Assembly: GCF_002214185.1 (NCBI RefSeq)
Contig: NZ_CP022161.1
Span: forward strand, 7,633,486-7,697,485
Direction of reading: 5' to 3'
Length of the DNA: 64,000 bases
Source: Streptomyces capitiformicae
Lineage (GTDB): Bacteria > Actinomycetota > Actinomycetes > Streptomycetales > Streptomycetaceae
The notes under the pieces were generated by a model, which saw nothing but the letters and a program-made list of their open reading frames with translations, was not told the DNA's origin and did no database searches. Every line of letters begins with the position of its first letter. The stretch's first letter is position 1. Positions 1-8,439 of the stretch are shown here, in pieces. The translations under genes and the position numbers were made by a program.

Positions 1-1
1 A

Positions 2-808
2 CCGCTGTTCATCGTGGCCGCGCTGGTCATTCTGGCGTTGTTGGTGATCGCCGTCGCGCCCGGCCTGTTCACGTCCCGCAGCCCGTTCTCGGACGGCTTC
101 TGCAATCTTCAGCACTCGCTGGAGAAGCCCGGCTCCGGACACGCCTTCGGCTACGACCTCCAGGGCTGTGACATCTACACCCGTACCGTCTGGGGCACCC
201 GCAACTCGATCATCGTCGGTGTGGTGACCAGCGTCCTCACCACGTTGGTGGGCGGCGTGCTCGGCATCATCGCCGGGTTGCGCGGCGGCTGGCTCGACAG
301 CGTGCTGTCCCGGGTGACAGAGGTGTTCTTCGCCATCCCGCTGCTCATCGGTGCCCTGCTGGTGATGGCCATCTTCCAGGCCGGCAACGTATGGACCGTC
401 GCGCTGGTCATGGCTGCTGTGGGTTGGCCCCAGGTGTACCGCATCATGCGTGGCGCCGTCATCGCCAACAAGCACAACGACTACGTCACGGCGGCCAAGG
501 CGCTGGGGGCGGGCACTTTCCGTATCGCCTTCCGGCATGTGCTGCCCAACGCGCTGGCGCCGGTCATCGTCATCACCACGATGAACCTCGGTGTCTACAT
601 CGCGGCCGAGGCGGCCCTGTCCTACCTGGGTGTCGGTGTGCAGTCGCCCGAAATCTCCTGGGGCCTGATGATCAGTGACGCACAGGATCGTTTCCTGACG
701 TCGCCGCACGCCCTGCTCTTCCCGTCGGCCGCGCTGAGCATCACCGTGCTCGCGTTCATCATGCTCGGCGACGCGGTGCGCGACGCCCTCGACCCCAAGC
801 TGCGCTGA
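2..808 (+). CDS. Peptide ABC transporter permease, DppC/OppC type (5' end cut off)
   Basis: Inner-membrane permease of an oligopeptide/dipeptide importer (BPD_transp_1 family). The reading frame is open to the left edge, so the first codon is outside the window; against the 332-residue paralogue at 16423-17421 about 60-70 N-terminal residues are missing. Visible are several hydrophobic segments, the periplasmic FGYDLQGCDIYTRT element typical of DppC, and the cytoplasmic EAA loop around AAKALGAGTFRIAFRHVLP that docks on the ATPases. It ends with DALDPKLR and is followed after 14 bases by its ATPase gene. The substrate-binding protein and the B-type permease are presumably just upstream of the window. 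Confidence 0.93.
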   Translation, partial: PLFIVAALVILALLVIAVAPGLFTSRSPFSDGFCNLQHSLEKPGSGHAFGYDLQGCDIYTRTVWGTRNSIIVGVVTSVLTTLVGGVLGIIAGLRGGWLDSVLSRVTEVFFAIPLLIGALLVMAIFQAGNVWTVALVMAAVGWPQVYRIMRGAVIANKHNDYVTAAKALGAGTFRIAFRHVLPNALAPVIVITTMNLGVYIAAEAALSYLGVGVQSPEISWGLMISDAQDRFLTSPHALLFPSAALSITVLAFIMLGDAVRDALDPKLR

Positions 809-822
809 GGAGGGCGTACCTG

Positions 823-1881
823 ATGACGATCATCGACAAAACCGCGGACGTTCCCGCGCCGCGCTCCTCCGGGGACGACGGCGGTCCGCTCCTCGAAGTC
901 CGGGACCTGCACGTCGAGTTCCACACCCGGGAAGGCGTCGCCAAGGCCGTCAACGGCGTCAACTACTCGGTGAGCGCGGGCGAGACGCTCGCCGTGCTCG
1001 GCGAGTCCGGCTCCGGGAAGTCCGTGACCGCGCAGGCGATCATGGGCATCCTCGACATGCCGCCCGGCCGTATCCCCAAGGGCGAGATCCTGTTCCGCGG
1101 CGAGGACATGCTGAAGATGTCCGCCGAGGAGCGCCGGAAGATCCGTGGCGCCAAGATCGCCATGATCTTCCAGGACGCGCTCTCCTCGCTCAACCCGGTG
1201 CTGAGCGTCGGCTACCAGCTCGGCGAGATGTTCCGCGTCCACCAGGGCCTGTCCAAGAAGGAGGCCAAGGCCAAGGCCGTCGAGCTGATGGACCGGGTGA
1301 AGATCCCGGCGGCGGCCGCCCGCGTGGGCGACTACCCGCACCAGTTCTCCGGCGGTATGCGCCAGCGCATCATGATCGCCATGGCGCTGGCCCTGGAGCC
1401 CGACCTGATCATCGCCGACGAGCCCACCACGGCCCTCGACGTGACGGTCCAGGCCCAGGTGATGGACCTGCTCGCGGAGCTTCAGCGCGAGTACAACATG
1501 GGCCTGATCCTGATCACCCACGACCTGGGTGTGGTCGCCGACGTCGCCGACAAGATCGCGGTGATGTACGCGGGCCGGATCGTGGAGTCCGCCCCGGTGC
1601 ACGACATCTACAAGAGCCCCGCGCACCCGTACACCCGAGGTCTGCTGGACTCGATCCCGCGCCTGGACCAGAAGGGCCAGGAGCTGTACGCGATCAAGGG
1701 TCTGCCGCCCAACCTCACCCGTGTTCCGTCGGGCTGCGCCTTCAACCCGCGCTGCCCCAAGGCGGAGGACATCTGCCGTACGGAGATCCCGCCGCTGGCC
1801 CAGGTCACCGACCGGGACGGGGCGGAGCTCGCAGGCCGCGGCAGCGCATGCCACTTCTGGAAGGAGACGATCCATGGCTGA
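823..1881 (+). CDS. Peptide ABC transporter ATP-binding protein, DppD/OppD type
   Basis: First ATPase of the importer, 352 residues. It shows the Walker A GESGSGKS, the ABC signature FSGGMRQR, Walker [13 protein letters not shown], the H-switch ITHDLGV, and the C-terminal oligopeptide-transporter extension with the Cys pattern [14 protein letters not shown]. The ATG at 823 follows a GAGGAGG Shine-Dalgarno in the end of the permease gene. A 25-residue N-terminal extension is absent from the paralogue at 17638-18621. The stop overlaps the ATG of the next ATPase, so the two subunits are probably translationally coupled and form a heterodimer. Confidence 0.95.
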   Translation: MTIIDKTADVPAPRSSGDDGGPLLEVRDLHVEFHTREGVAKAVNGVNYSVSAGETLAVLGESGSGKSVTAQAIMGILDMPPGRIPKGEILFRGEDMLKMSAEERRKIRGAKIAMIFQDALSSLNPVLSVGYQLGEMFRVHQGLSKKEAKAKAVELMDRVKIPAAAARVGDYPHQFSGGMRQRIMIAMALALEPDLIIADEPTTALDVTVQAQVMDLLAELQREYNMGLILITHDLGVVADVADKIAVMYAGRIVESAPVHDIYKSPAHPYTRGLLDSIPRLDQKGQELYAIKGLPPNLTRVPSGCAFNPRCPKAEDICRTEIPPLAQVTDRDGAELAGRGSACHFWKETIHG

Positions 1882-3022
1882 GCTCAGCAAGACGGACGAG
1901 CCGCAGGACGCCACGCCGAACGTCTCCGACGTCGAGGTCGTCGACGCGCACTCCGAGGCGGAGGCCGTAGCCGCCATCGAAGCGCCCGTCGAGCGCGGTG
2001 AGCCGATCCTCCAGGTGCGCAACCTGGTGAAACACTTCCCGCTCACCCAGGGCATCCTGTTCAAGAAGCAGGTCGGCGCCGTCAAGGCCGTCGACGGAGT
2101 CTCCTTCGACCTGTACCAGGGCGAGACCCTCGGCATCGTCGGCGAGTCCGGCTGCGGCAAGTCGACGGTCGCCAAGCTGCTGATGACCCTGGAGAAGGCG
2201 ACCGCGGGCGAGGTCTTCTACAAGGGCCAGGACATCACCAAGCTCTCCGGCAAGGCCCTCAAAGCCGTCCGCCGGAACATCCAGATGGTGTTCCAGGACC
2301 CCTACACCTCGCTCAACCCCCGTATGACGGTGGGCGACATCATCGGGGAGCCCTTCGAGATCCACCCGGAGGTGGCGCCGAAGGGCGACCGCCGCCGGAA
2401 GGTCCAGGAGCTGCTGGACGTCGTCGGCCTCAACCCGGAGTACATCAACCGGTACCCGCACCAGTTCTCCGGCGGTCAGCGCCAGCGCATCGGCATCGCC
2501 CGCGGCCTCGCGCTCAACCCCGAGATCATCATCTGCGACGAGCCGGTGTCCGCCCTGGACGTGTCGGTGCAGGCCCAGGTCATCAACCTGATGGAGCGGC
2601 TGCAGAACGAGTTCAACCTCTCGTACCTCTTCATCGCGCACGACCTGTCGATCGTCCGGCACATCTCCGACCGGGTCGGTGTGATGTACCTCGGCAAGAT
2701 GGCCGAGATCGGCACCGACGTGCAGATCTACGACCACCCGACGCACCCCTACACCCAGGCACTGCTCTCCGCCGTGCCCGTCCCGGACCCGGAGGCCCGG
2801 ATGGGCCGGGAGCGGATCATCCTCACCGGTGACGTGCCCTCCCCGGCCAACCCGCCGTCCGGCTGCCGCTTCCGCACCCGTTGCTGGAAGGCCCAGGACA
2901 AGTGTGCCGAGGAGGTCCCGCTGCTCGCGATTCCCGAGCGTTTCCAGGGCGAGGACACCCCAGCGGCGCACGAGTCGGCGTGCCACTTCGCGGAGGAGAA
3001 GGACGTGGTGCACGCGGCCTGA
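1874..3022 (+). CDS. Peptide ABC transporter ATP-binding protein, DppF/OppF type
   Basis: Second ATPase, 382 residues from the ATG at 1874, which overlaps the upstream stop and is preceded by GGAAGGAGA. Walker [10 protein letters not shown] is at about residues 90-98, the signature is FSGGQRQR, Walker B IIICDEPVSALD, and the oligo_HPY C-terminus has the GCRFRTRCWKAQDKC pattern. The first 40 or so residues are acidic and low-complexity and have no counterpart in the otherwise very similar protein at 18614-19663. The frame is open further upstream, but that part overlaps the dppD-like gene and has no ribosome binding site. Last gene of the operon; two hairpins follow. Confidence 0.95.
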   Translation: MAELSKTDEPQDATPNVSDVEVVDAHSEAEAVAAIEAPVERGEPILQVRNLVKHFPLTQGILFKKQVGAVKAVDGVSFDLYQGETLGIVGESGCGKSTVAKLLMTLEKATAGEVFYKGQDITKLSGKALKAVRRNIQMVFQDPYTSLNPRMTVGDIIGEPFEIHPEVAPKGDRRRKVQELLDVVGLNPEYINRYPHQFSGGQRQRIGIARGLALNPEIIICDEPVSALDVSVQAQVINLMERLQNEFNLSYLFIAHDLSIVRHISDRVGVMYLGKMAEIGTDVQIYDHPTHPYTQALLSAVPVPDPEARMGRERIILTGDVPSPANPPSGCRFRTRCWKAQDKCAEEVPLLAIPERFQGEDTPAAHESACHFAEEKDVVHAA

Positions 3023-3050
3023 TCTACGCGAGTACGCGGTATGTCATTTC

Positions 3051-3085
3051 GTTCCCGGCATCGGCTTCCGGCGCCGGGAACGGGT
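3051..3085 (+). terminator. First terminator hairpin behind the peptide-transport operon
   Basis: A 9-bp stem, GTTCCCGGC (3051-3059) with GCCGGGAAC (3073-3081), closes a 13-base loop and is followed by GGGTGTTTT. It starts 28 bases after the stop codon. Confidence 0.7.
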
Positions 3086-3110
3086 GTTTTCCGCGGTGGA
3101 CGCTCATATG

Positions 3111-3155
3111 TAATGGCCCGGCGTCCCCCTGGACGCCGGGCCATTACGTCTTTTC
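3111..3155. terminator. Strong bidirectional terminator between convergent genes
   Basis: A perfect 16-bp stem: TAATGGCCCGGCGTCC at 3111-3126 pairs with its complement at 3131-3146 across a 4-base loop, followed by CGTCTTTTC. It lies between the operon ending at 3022 and the convergent secreted-protein gene ending at 3216, and can serve both. Confidence 0.9.
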
Positions 3156-3215
3156 ACTCACTTGTCCTTGTCACGGCCGGCGCAGCGCGGCTGACGGAAC
3201 CGTCGTCGAGTGCCT

Positions 3216-3761
3216 TTACTTGTATTGCAGGCGCCAGACGTTGGAGTCCTTCTTGACCGGAGCGGTGATCCACTTCGTCCACTTCCACGACGTCTTGCAG
3301 GCGCCGCCCGAGGAGGCGACGATGACCCACTTCCTGACCTTGAACTTCTTGGACTCGTGGGTCAGGATCGCCCGGACCTTGGTCTTGCCCGCCTTGTTCT
3401 TCGGCCAGAACGTGTAGTTCCAGCTTTGGGTCTTCGACCACTGCTTACCGACAGTGATGCTGGCCGATGTCTTGGCCTTGGCGAAGATGGCCCCGACCTC
3501 GGCTTCGACGCCCACGGTGCCGCTGGCGTGCACGGTGCCCGTCTTGGTCTTGGTGTAGGAGATCGAGTGCTTGATCGTGTCGTCGACCCAGTCGCTGTAG
3601 ATGTTGGTTCCCTTGTACAACGTCGACACGTTGCTGATCTTGTAGCCCTTCATGCCCACGTCCGCACAGCCCTGGGCAGCGGCGGAGGCGGGTGCGGCGG
3701 AGGCTACGGTGCCGCCGATCAGAAGTGCGGACGCGATGCCCGTACCGATGATGCGATTCAT
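3216..3761 (-). CDS. Small secreted protein, paralogue of the product at 10560-11108; function unknown
   Basis: 181 residues with a classical Sec signal peptide (MNRIIGTGIASALLIGG, cleavage near APASAAA) and a mature part of about 150 residues. It shares with the 182-residue protein at 10560-11108 the pattern YKGTN, SGT.G.EAE.G.IFAKA, GK.WSK..SWNY, HE.KKF.V, CKT and a C-terminal VWRL.YK. Two cysteines in the mature protein, near residue 32 and near residue 155, are conserved in both and could form a disulfide. The central segment alternates polar and small/hydrophobic residues, as in beta-strands. I do not recognise a named family; resemblance to aerolysin/MTX-like beta-hairpin regions is only a guess. 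Confidence 0.85.
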   Translation of the reverse strand: MNRIIGTGIASALLIGGTVASAAPASAAAQGCADVGMKGYKISNVSTLYKGTNIYSDWVDDTIKHSISYTKTKTGTVHASGTVGVEAEVGAIFAKAKTSASITVGKQWSKTQSWNYTFWPKNKAGKTKVRAILTHESKKFKVRKWVIVASSGGACKTSWKWTKWITAPVKKDSNVWRLQYK

Positions 3762-4218
3762 GTCAGGTCAGTTCCCTTCGAGAACCTCAGAGAGCGAATG
3801 CTGGGTGTCCGGAGGTCGCGAGAGCGGTAACTCGCACGGCGGTGTGGCGCTCTCGCGGCTGTGCCGGGACGTGCGGAGGCGCACCCTGGACCGTCGCCGC
3901 TGGTGCGAAAGATGAGGCTGCTGGAAATGAGTCAGCGTGTCGGCAATGGCGAAGCGGTCGCCGAAATGCCGGGTGTGAACGTGACTGGACGGTCACAGGA
4001 AGCGGAACGTGCCCTCATCGGAATATCCCCCGTTACTGCGTCAAGTGTGCCTGTGGGTAAGGGCGGTTACTCCTGTGATCCCACGAAGCAGTGAGCCGAT
4101 CATGCTCCTTCTCCTGGAGGGACGCAATTGATCCAAAGGACAACTTGACCTGCGGCGGACCGCATGGATAAGCGGAGCGTAAAGGTGTGGATCACCTGCC
4201 GAGCCACGCGCCGCGCCC
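3762..4218. other. Intergenic region without a recognisable gene (457 bp)
   Basis: No open frame here has convincing codon usage or a start with a ribosome binding site. It must hold the promoter of the secreted-protein gene reading left. The only small symmetry I see is GTGAC-6-GTCAC at 3981-3996. Confidence 0.6.
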
Positions 4219-5259
4219 CTATGGCGCGTCAGCGGCTGTCCTGACCGCTCCCCGCGCCCAGTGACACGCCACCTGCGCCTCCCCGCTCCCGCCCAGCACC
4301 TCCGGGTCCACCGTCCGGCATGCCGTCGCCACCCCCGTCCGTTCCGCTTCCCCGCTCGCCAGGATCTGGCAGCGGGCGTGGAAGCGGCAGCCGGAGGGGA
4401 TGCGGGTGGGGTCCGGGGGTTCGCCGGTGAGGACGACCGGATCACCGGGGGCCTCGGGGAGGACGGACAACAGGGCCCGGGTGTAGGGGTGTCGGGGCTT
4501 GGACAGGACTTGTTCGACGTCGCCCGTCTCCACGATGCGGCCCAGGTACATCACCGCGACCCGGTCGGCGATGTTCCAGGCCAGGCCCAGGTCGTGGGTG
4601 ACCACCAGGGCGGCCAGGCCCAGTTCGGCGCGCAGGCGGAGCAGCAGGGCGAGGATCTCGCCGCGTACGGAGGCGTCGAGGGAGGCCACCGGCTCGTCGG
4701 CGACGATGAGTTCGGGTTCCAGGACGAGGGCGCCGGCGATCACCACGCGCTGGCGCTGGCCGCCGGAGAGTTCGTGCGGGTAGCGGAGGAAGAAGCGTTC
4801 GGGAGGGCGCAGGCCCGCCTGGGAGAGGGCCCGGGTGACCGCCGCCTGCTCGTCGCCGGCGTACCGGTGGATCCGCAGTCCCTCGGCCACCGCGTCGTAC
4901 ACCGTGTGCCTGGGGTTGAGGGAGCCGCTGGGGTCCTGGAGCACCAGCTGGGCGCGCTTGCGGTAGGCCTTGAGGGCGCTCGCGGAGTACTTCAGGGGCT
5001 GCCCGGCGAAGTCGACGCTCCCCGCGGTCGGCCGCACCAGGCCGAGCAGCGAGCGGGCCAGCGTGGTCTTGCCGCAGCCCGACTCGCCGACGAGGGCCAC
5101 GATCTCCCCGGCGCGGATGTCGAGGTCGACGCCGTCAACGGCCCTGGCGGGCGGCGCGCCGGCGCGGCCGGGGAAGGTGACGTGCAGCCCTGTCGCGCTC
5201 AGCAGGGGGGCCGCTGCCGGTGCCGAACTCGGACCCGGACCCGGTGGCGATGTCGTCAT
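4219..5259 (-). CDS. Peptide ABC transporter ATP-binding protein, OppF type (second system)
   Basis: Last gene of the minus-strand transporter operon, 346 residues. Walker A GESGCGKT at about residues 58-66, signature LSGGQRQR, Walker [14 protein letters not shown]-switch VTHDLGL and a C-terminal [10 protein letters not shown] element identify an oligopeptide-transporter ATPase. The ATG at 5259 overlaps the stop of the preceding ATPase (ATGA) and sits behind GAGGAG; the longer open frame upstream lies inside that gene. The protein is clearly diverged from the DppF-like pair at 1874 and 18614, so this is a different transporter, not a third copy. Confidence 0.93.
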   Translation of the reverse strand: MTTSPPGPGPSSAPAAAPLLSATGLHVTFPGRAGAPPARAVDGVDLDIRAGEIVALVGESGCGKTTLARSLLGLVRPTAGSVDFAGQPLKYSASALKAYRKRAQLVLQDPSGSLNPRHTVYDAVAEGLRIHRYAGDEQAAVTRALSQAGLRPPERFFLRYPHELSGGQRQRVVIAGALVLEPELIVADEPVASLDASVRGEILALLLRLRAELGLAALVVTHDLGLAWNIADRVAVMYLGRIVETGDVEQVLSKPRHPYTRALLSVLPEAPGDPVVLTGEPPDPTRIPSGCRFHARCQILASGEAERTGVATACRTVDPEVLGGSGEAQVACHWARGAVRTAADAP

Positions 5260-6233
5260 GTGCCGCTCCTCGCGTCTTTCGGCGCGCCCACGTGTACGCA
5301 CGCCGCTCGCCGCTCCCTGCCCGCGTCCCGCAAGACCTGGTCCTCCACGGGGCACGCCTCCAGCGCCACCGGGCACCGCGGATGGAAGGCACACCCGGTG
5401 GGCAGTACGGCCGGGTCGGGCGGGTCGCCGGGAAGGCCGCGCGGGGCGAACCGGGAGGCCGGGTCGCCGATGCGGGGGAACGCGGCCGACAGGGCCTTGG
5501 CGTACGGGTGCAGGGCGTCCTCGTAGACCTGCCGGGCAGGCCCCTCCTCGACCACGCGGCCCGCGTACATCACGGCGAGCCGGTCGCAGGTGTCGGCGAG
5601 GACCGACAGATCGTGGCTGATCATGATGAGACCCAGGTCCTGTTCAGTGACGAGCTGTTCGATCAGCCGCAGGATCTGCGCCTGGATCATCACGTCCAGC
5701 GCGGTGGTCGGCTCGTCGGCGATGATCAGCCGCGGGTCGCAGGCCAACGCCATGGCGATCATGACGCGTTGGCGCTGGCCACCGGAGAGTTCGTGCGGAT
5801 ACGCGGATGCCCGGGAGGCGGGCAGGCCGACGTGTTCGAGGAGCTCGCCGACGCGCTTGCGTGCGGCGGCCGCGGTGGTCGCCTTCTTGTGCAGCAGGAT
5901 CGGTTCCGCGATCTGGTCGCCGACGCGGTGCACGGCGTTCAACGAGTGCATCGCGCCCTGGAAGACGATGGACGCGCCCGCCCACCGGACCGCCCGCACC
6001 CGCCCCCATCGCATCGTCAGCACGTTCTCGCCGTCCAGCAGGACCTCCCCGCCGACGCGCGTCCCCGCCGGCAGCAGCCTGAGCAGCGCGAGCGCCAGGG
6101 TGGACTTCCCGCAGCCCGACTCGCCCGCGACGCCGAGCTTCCGGCCCGCCGTGAGCGTGAGGTCGACGCCCCGCACCGCGGCCGCGCCGCCCGGGTACGT
6201 CACCTCCAGGTTCCGGACCTCCAGCAGCGTCAA
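5256..6233 (-). CDS. Peptide ABC transporter ATP-binding protein, OppD type (second system)
   Basis: 325 residues, starting at a TTG (6233) that overlaps the stop of the permease gene as TTGA, with GGGGGTGG upstream. Walker [10 protein letters not shown], signature LSGGQRQR, Walker [14 protein letters not shown]-switch ISHDLSV, and the oligo_HPY Cys pattern [15 protein letters not shown] are all present. The Q-loop reads FQGAMHSLN rather than the usual FQDPMTSLN. It pairs with the OppF-type ATPase that follows. The very long open frame upstream of 6233 is a shadow of the permease gene. Confidence 0.92.
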   Translation of the reverse strand: MTLLEVRNLEVTYPGGAAAVRGVDLTLTAGRKLGVAGESGCGKSTLALALLRLLPAGTRVGGEVLLDGENVLTMRWGRVRAVRWAGASIVFQGAMHSLNAVHRVGDQIAEPILLHKKATTAAAARKRVGELLEHVGLPASRASAYPHELSGGQRQRVMIAMALACDPRLIIADEPTTALDVMIQAQILRLIEQLVTEQDLGLIMISHDLSVLADTCDRLAVMYAGRVVEEGPARQVYEDALHPYAKALSAAFPRIGDPASRFAPRGLPGDPPDPAVLPTGCAFHPRCPVALEACPVEDQVLRDAGRERRAACVHVGAPKDARSGT

Positions 6234-7378
6234 CGGGCCACCCCCAGCCTTGGGTTGAGGACGGACTCGACGGCCCGGCCGCACAGCGTGAAGGCCAGCG
6301 CGACCACGGCGATCGCGATGCCCGGCGGCACCAGGTACCACCAGGCACCGGAGCTCACCGCGCCCGTCTCCCGGGCCTCCTGGAGCAGACCGCCCCACGA
6401 CACCACCGTCGGATCGCCGAGCCCCAGGAAGGCCAGTGTCGCCTCGGCGAGGATGGAGGAGGAGATCATCAGCGTCGTCTGGGCCAGCACCAGCGGCATC
6501 ACGTTGGGCAGCACATGCCGGGACATGATGTGCCAGTGGCCGCCGCCGAGCGCCTTCGCCCGCTCGATGTACGGCCGTGACTCCACCGCCAGCGTCTGTG
6601 CCCGCACCAGCCGGGCCGTGGTCGGCCAGGACGTCACGCCGATCGCCAGGACGATCGTGCCCAGCGAGCGGGACATGACCGTGGCGAGGGCGATGGCCAG
6701 CACCAGCGCCGGCATCACCAGGAACCAGTCCGTGATCCGCATCATCACGGTGGCGTACGCGCCTCGGAAGTGCCCGGCCGTGATCCCGACCAGCGCGCCG
6801 ATCACCACCGACAGCACCGCCGCCAGCAGTCCGACGAGGAGCGAGACCCGCGAGCCCCACACCAGCAGGCCCAGCAGGTCGCGCCCGAACCGGTCGGTGC
6901 CCAGGGGGAATTCACCGCTCGGGTGCTCCATCGGCCGGCCCGGCGCGTCGGACACACCGGCCACGTCGGAGCCGACCGTCAACGGCGCGGTCAGCGCCAC
7001 CAGCGTAAGGAGGGCGAGTGCGGCCAGCCCCAGGAGTCCGGCCCGGTGCGTGCGGTACTGCTTCCAGAACCGGGCGGCGGAACGGCGCCGACGCTGCCAG
7101 GCGAGGGCGCGGGGGCTTCCGGTCTTCGCTGACGTGTCGGTCTCCGCCGCATGGTCGGTCTTCGCTGCCGGGTCGGGCGCTTGGGCCGTGGTTGGGCTGC
7201 TCGGGTCCGGTGGGGGACTTGCTTGGGCCGTGGTTGGGCTGCTCGGGTCCGGTGGGGGACTTGCTTCGGCCGTCGTCGGGCCGCTCGGGTCCGGCGGAGG
7301 AGTCGTGTCGGTCGTCGTCGGGCCGCTCGGGTCGGGCGGGTCCGGCAGGTCCGCCGGGGGAGTGGCGTCGGTCGTCAT
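6230..7378 (-). CDS. Peptide ABC transporter permease, DppC/OppC type, with proline-rich repeat N-terminus
   Basis: 382 residues. The ATG at 7378 overlaps the stop of the B-type permease (ATGA). The first 80 or so residues are unusual: a Pro/Ser/Thr-rich region containing a 14-residue repeat (PPPDPSSPTTAQAS and variants). Then come a basic stretch and the ordinary permease core with the GTDRFGRDLLG element, an EAA loop (AKALGGGHWHIMSRHVLP) and about six membrane segments, ending in SVLNPRLG. The repeat region is probably cytosolic and disordered; nothing in the transporter family requires it. Confidence 0.93.
   Translation of the reverse strand: MTTDATPPADLPDPPDPSGPTTTDTTPPPDPSGPTTAEASPPPDPSSPTTAQASPPPDPSSPTTAQAPDPAAKTDHAAETDTSAKTGSPRALAWQRRRRSAARFWKQYRTHRAGLLGLAALALLTLVALTAPLTVGSDVAGVSDAPGRPMEHPSGEFPLGTDRFGRDLLGLLVWGSRVSLLVGLLAAVLSVVIGALVGITAGHFRGAYATVMMRITDWFLVMPALVLAIALATVMSRSLGTIVLAIGVTSWPTTARLVRAQTLAVESRPYIERAKALGGGHWHIMSRHVLPNVMPLVLAQTTLMISSSILAEATLAFLGLGDPTVVSWGGLLQEARETGAVSSGAWWYLVPPGIAIAVVALAFTLCGRAVESVLNPRLGVAR
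7179..7346. repeat. 42-bp in-frame tandem repeat in the permease gene
   Basis: Two identical 42-bp units (7179-7220 and 7221-7262) are followed by two diverged ones, together encoding the 14-residue Pro/Ser/Thr repeat. The exact identity of the first two units points to a recent expansion by slippage or unequal exchange. Confidence 0.85.
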
Positions 7379-8439
7379 CGGCCCACCCGGGGGTCGAGCA
7401 GTGGATAGATCAGGTCCGCCAGCGTGTTCATCACGATCACGGCTGCCGCGAAGACGAAGAACAGGCCCTGGACGAGGGGGAGATCGGGCACGCTCAGCGC
7501 CTGGTAGAAGAGTCCGCCGAGGCCGGGCCAGGAGAACACGGTCTCGACGAGGATCACACCGGCGACGGTCCGGCCCAGGTTGACGAAGATCAGCGTCACC
7601 GTCGGCAGCATCGCGTTCGGCACCGCGTGCCGGCGGCGGACCAGGTCGTCCCGCAGCCCCTTGGCGCGCGCGGTCGTCAGATAGTCGCCGCCCATCTCGT
7701 CCAGCAGTGCCGAGCGGGTGACCAGCAGCGTCTGCCCGTACTCGACCGCGACCAGTGTGACCACCGGCAGGACGAGGTGATGGGCCACGTCGACGACGTA
7801 CGCGAAGCCCTCCTCGCCGCCCGACTCCATGCCGCCGGTCGGGAACAGCCCGGGGATCGGGCCCATGCCCACCGAGAACACGATGATGAGCAGCAGGCCC
7901 AGCCAGAACGAGGGGAGCGAGTAGAGGGTCAGCGCCAGGCCCGTGTTCAGCCGGTCGCCGAGCCGTCCGTGGCGCCACGCCGAGCGGGTGCCGAGGAAGA
8001 CGCCGAGCACGGTGTACAGCACGAAGGCCGTACCGGTGAGCAGCAGGGTGTTCGGCAGCGCCTCGGTGATCTTGTCGACGACGGGCGCCCGGAACTGGTA
8101 CGACGTGCCGAGATCCCCGGTGAGCGCCTTGCCGCAGTAGTCCGTGAACTGCTCCCACAGCGGCAGGTCGAGCCCGAACTCCCTGCGATAGGTGGCCAGT
8201 TGCTCGGCCGACACCTGGCGGCCGCCCGTCATGAACTTGACCGGGTCGCCCGGGATCAGCCGGAAGAGGAAGAAGCTGGTGACGAGCACGGCGAACAGTG
8301 ACACGGCGGCGCCGGCCAGCTTCCCCGCGACGTACCGCGCATACGTGTACGCGGTGCGCGTCCGCGGCTCACCGGCCGATGGTCCGGCGAGAGCCGGATC
8401 ACCGGTCGTGGCCTCCGCCGCGGACGCCGCCCTACTCAC
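7375..8439 (-). CDS. Peptide ABC transporter permease, DppB/OppB type
   Basis: 354 residues from a GTG at 8439, which overlaps the end of the solute-binding protein gene. After a 40-residue hydrophilic leader comes the typical DppB start (YVAGKLAGAAVSLFAVLVTS), followed by the RLIPGDP motif, further membrane segments and the EAA loop near TARAKGLRDDLVRRRHAVPN. The C-terminus reads LADLIYPLLDPRVG, as usual for the family. The stop overlaps the ATG of the C-type permease. Confidence 0.93.
   Translation of the reverse strand: MSRAASAAEATTGDPALAGPSAGEPRTRTAYTYARYVAGKLAGAAVSLFAVLVTSFFLFRLIPGDPVKFMTGGRQVSAEQLATYRREFGLDLPLWEQFTDYCGKALTGDLGTSYQFRAPVVDKITEALPNTLLLTGTAFVLYTVLGVFLGTRSAWRHGRLGDRLNTGLALTLYSLPSFWLGLLLIIVFSVGMGPIPGLFPTGGMESGGEEGFAYVVDVAHHLVLPVVTLVAVEYGQTLLVTRSALLDEMGGDYLTTARAKGLRDDLVRRRHAVPNAMLPTVTLIFVNLGRTVAGVILVETVFSWPGLGGLFYQALSVPDLPLVQGLFFVFAAAVIVMNTLADLIYPLLDPRVGR

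Noticed and set aside
622..2175. A 517-residue minus-strand open frame opposite the first ATPase genes
   Set aside because: Antisense shadow of the ATPase genes; no start signal.
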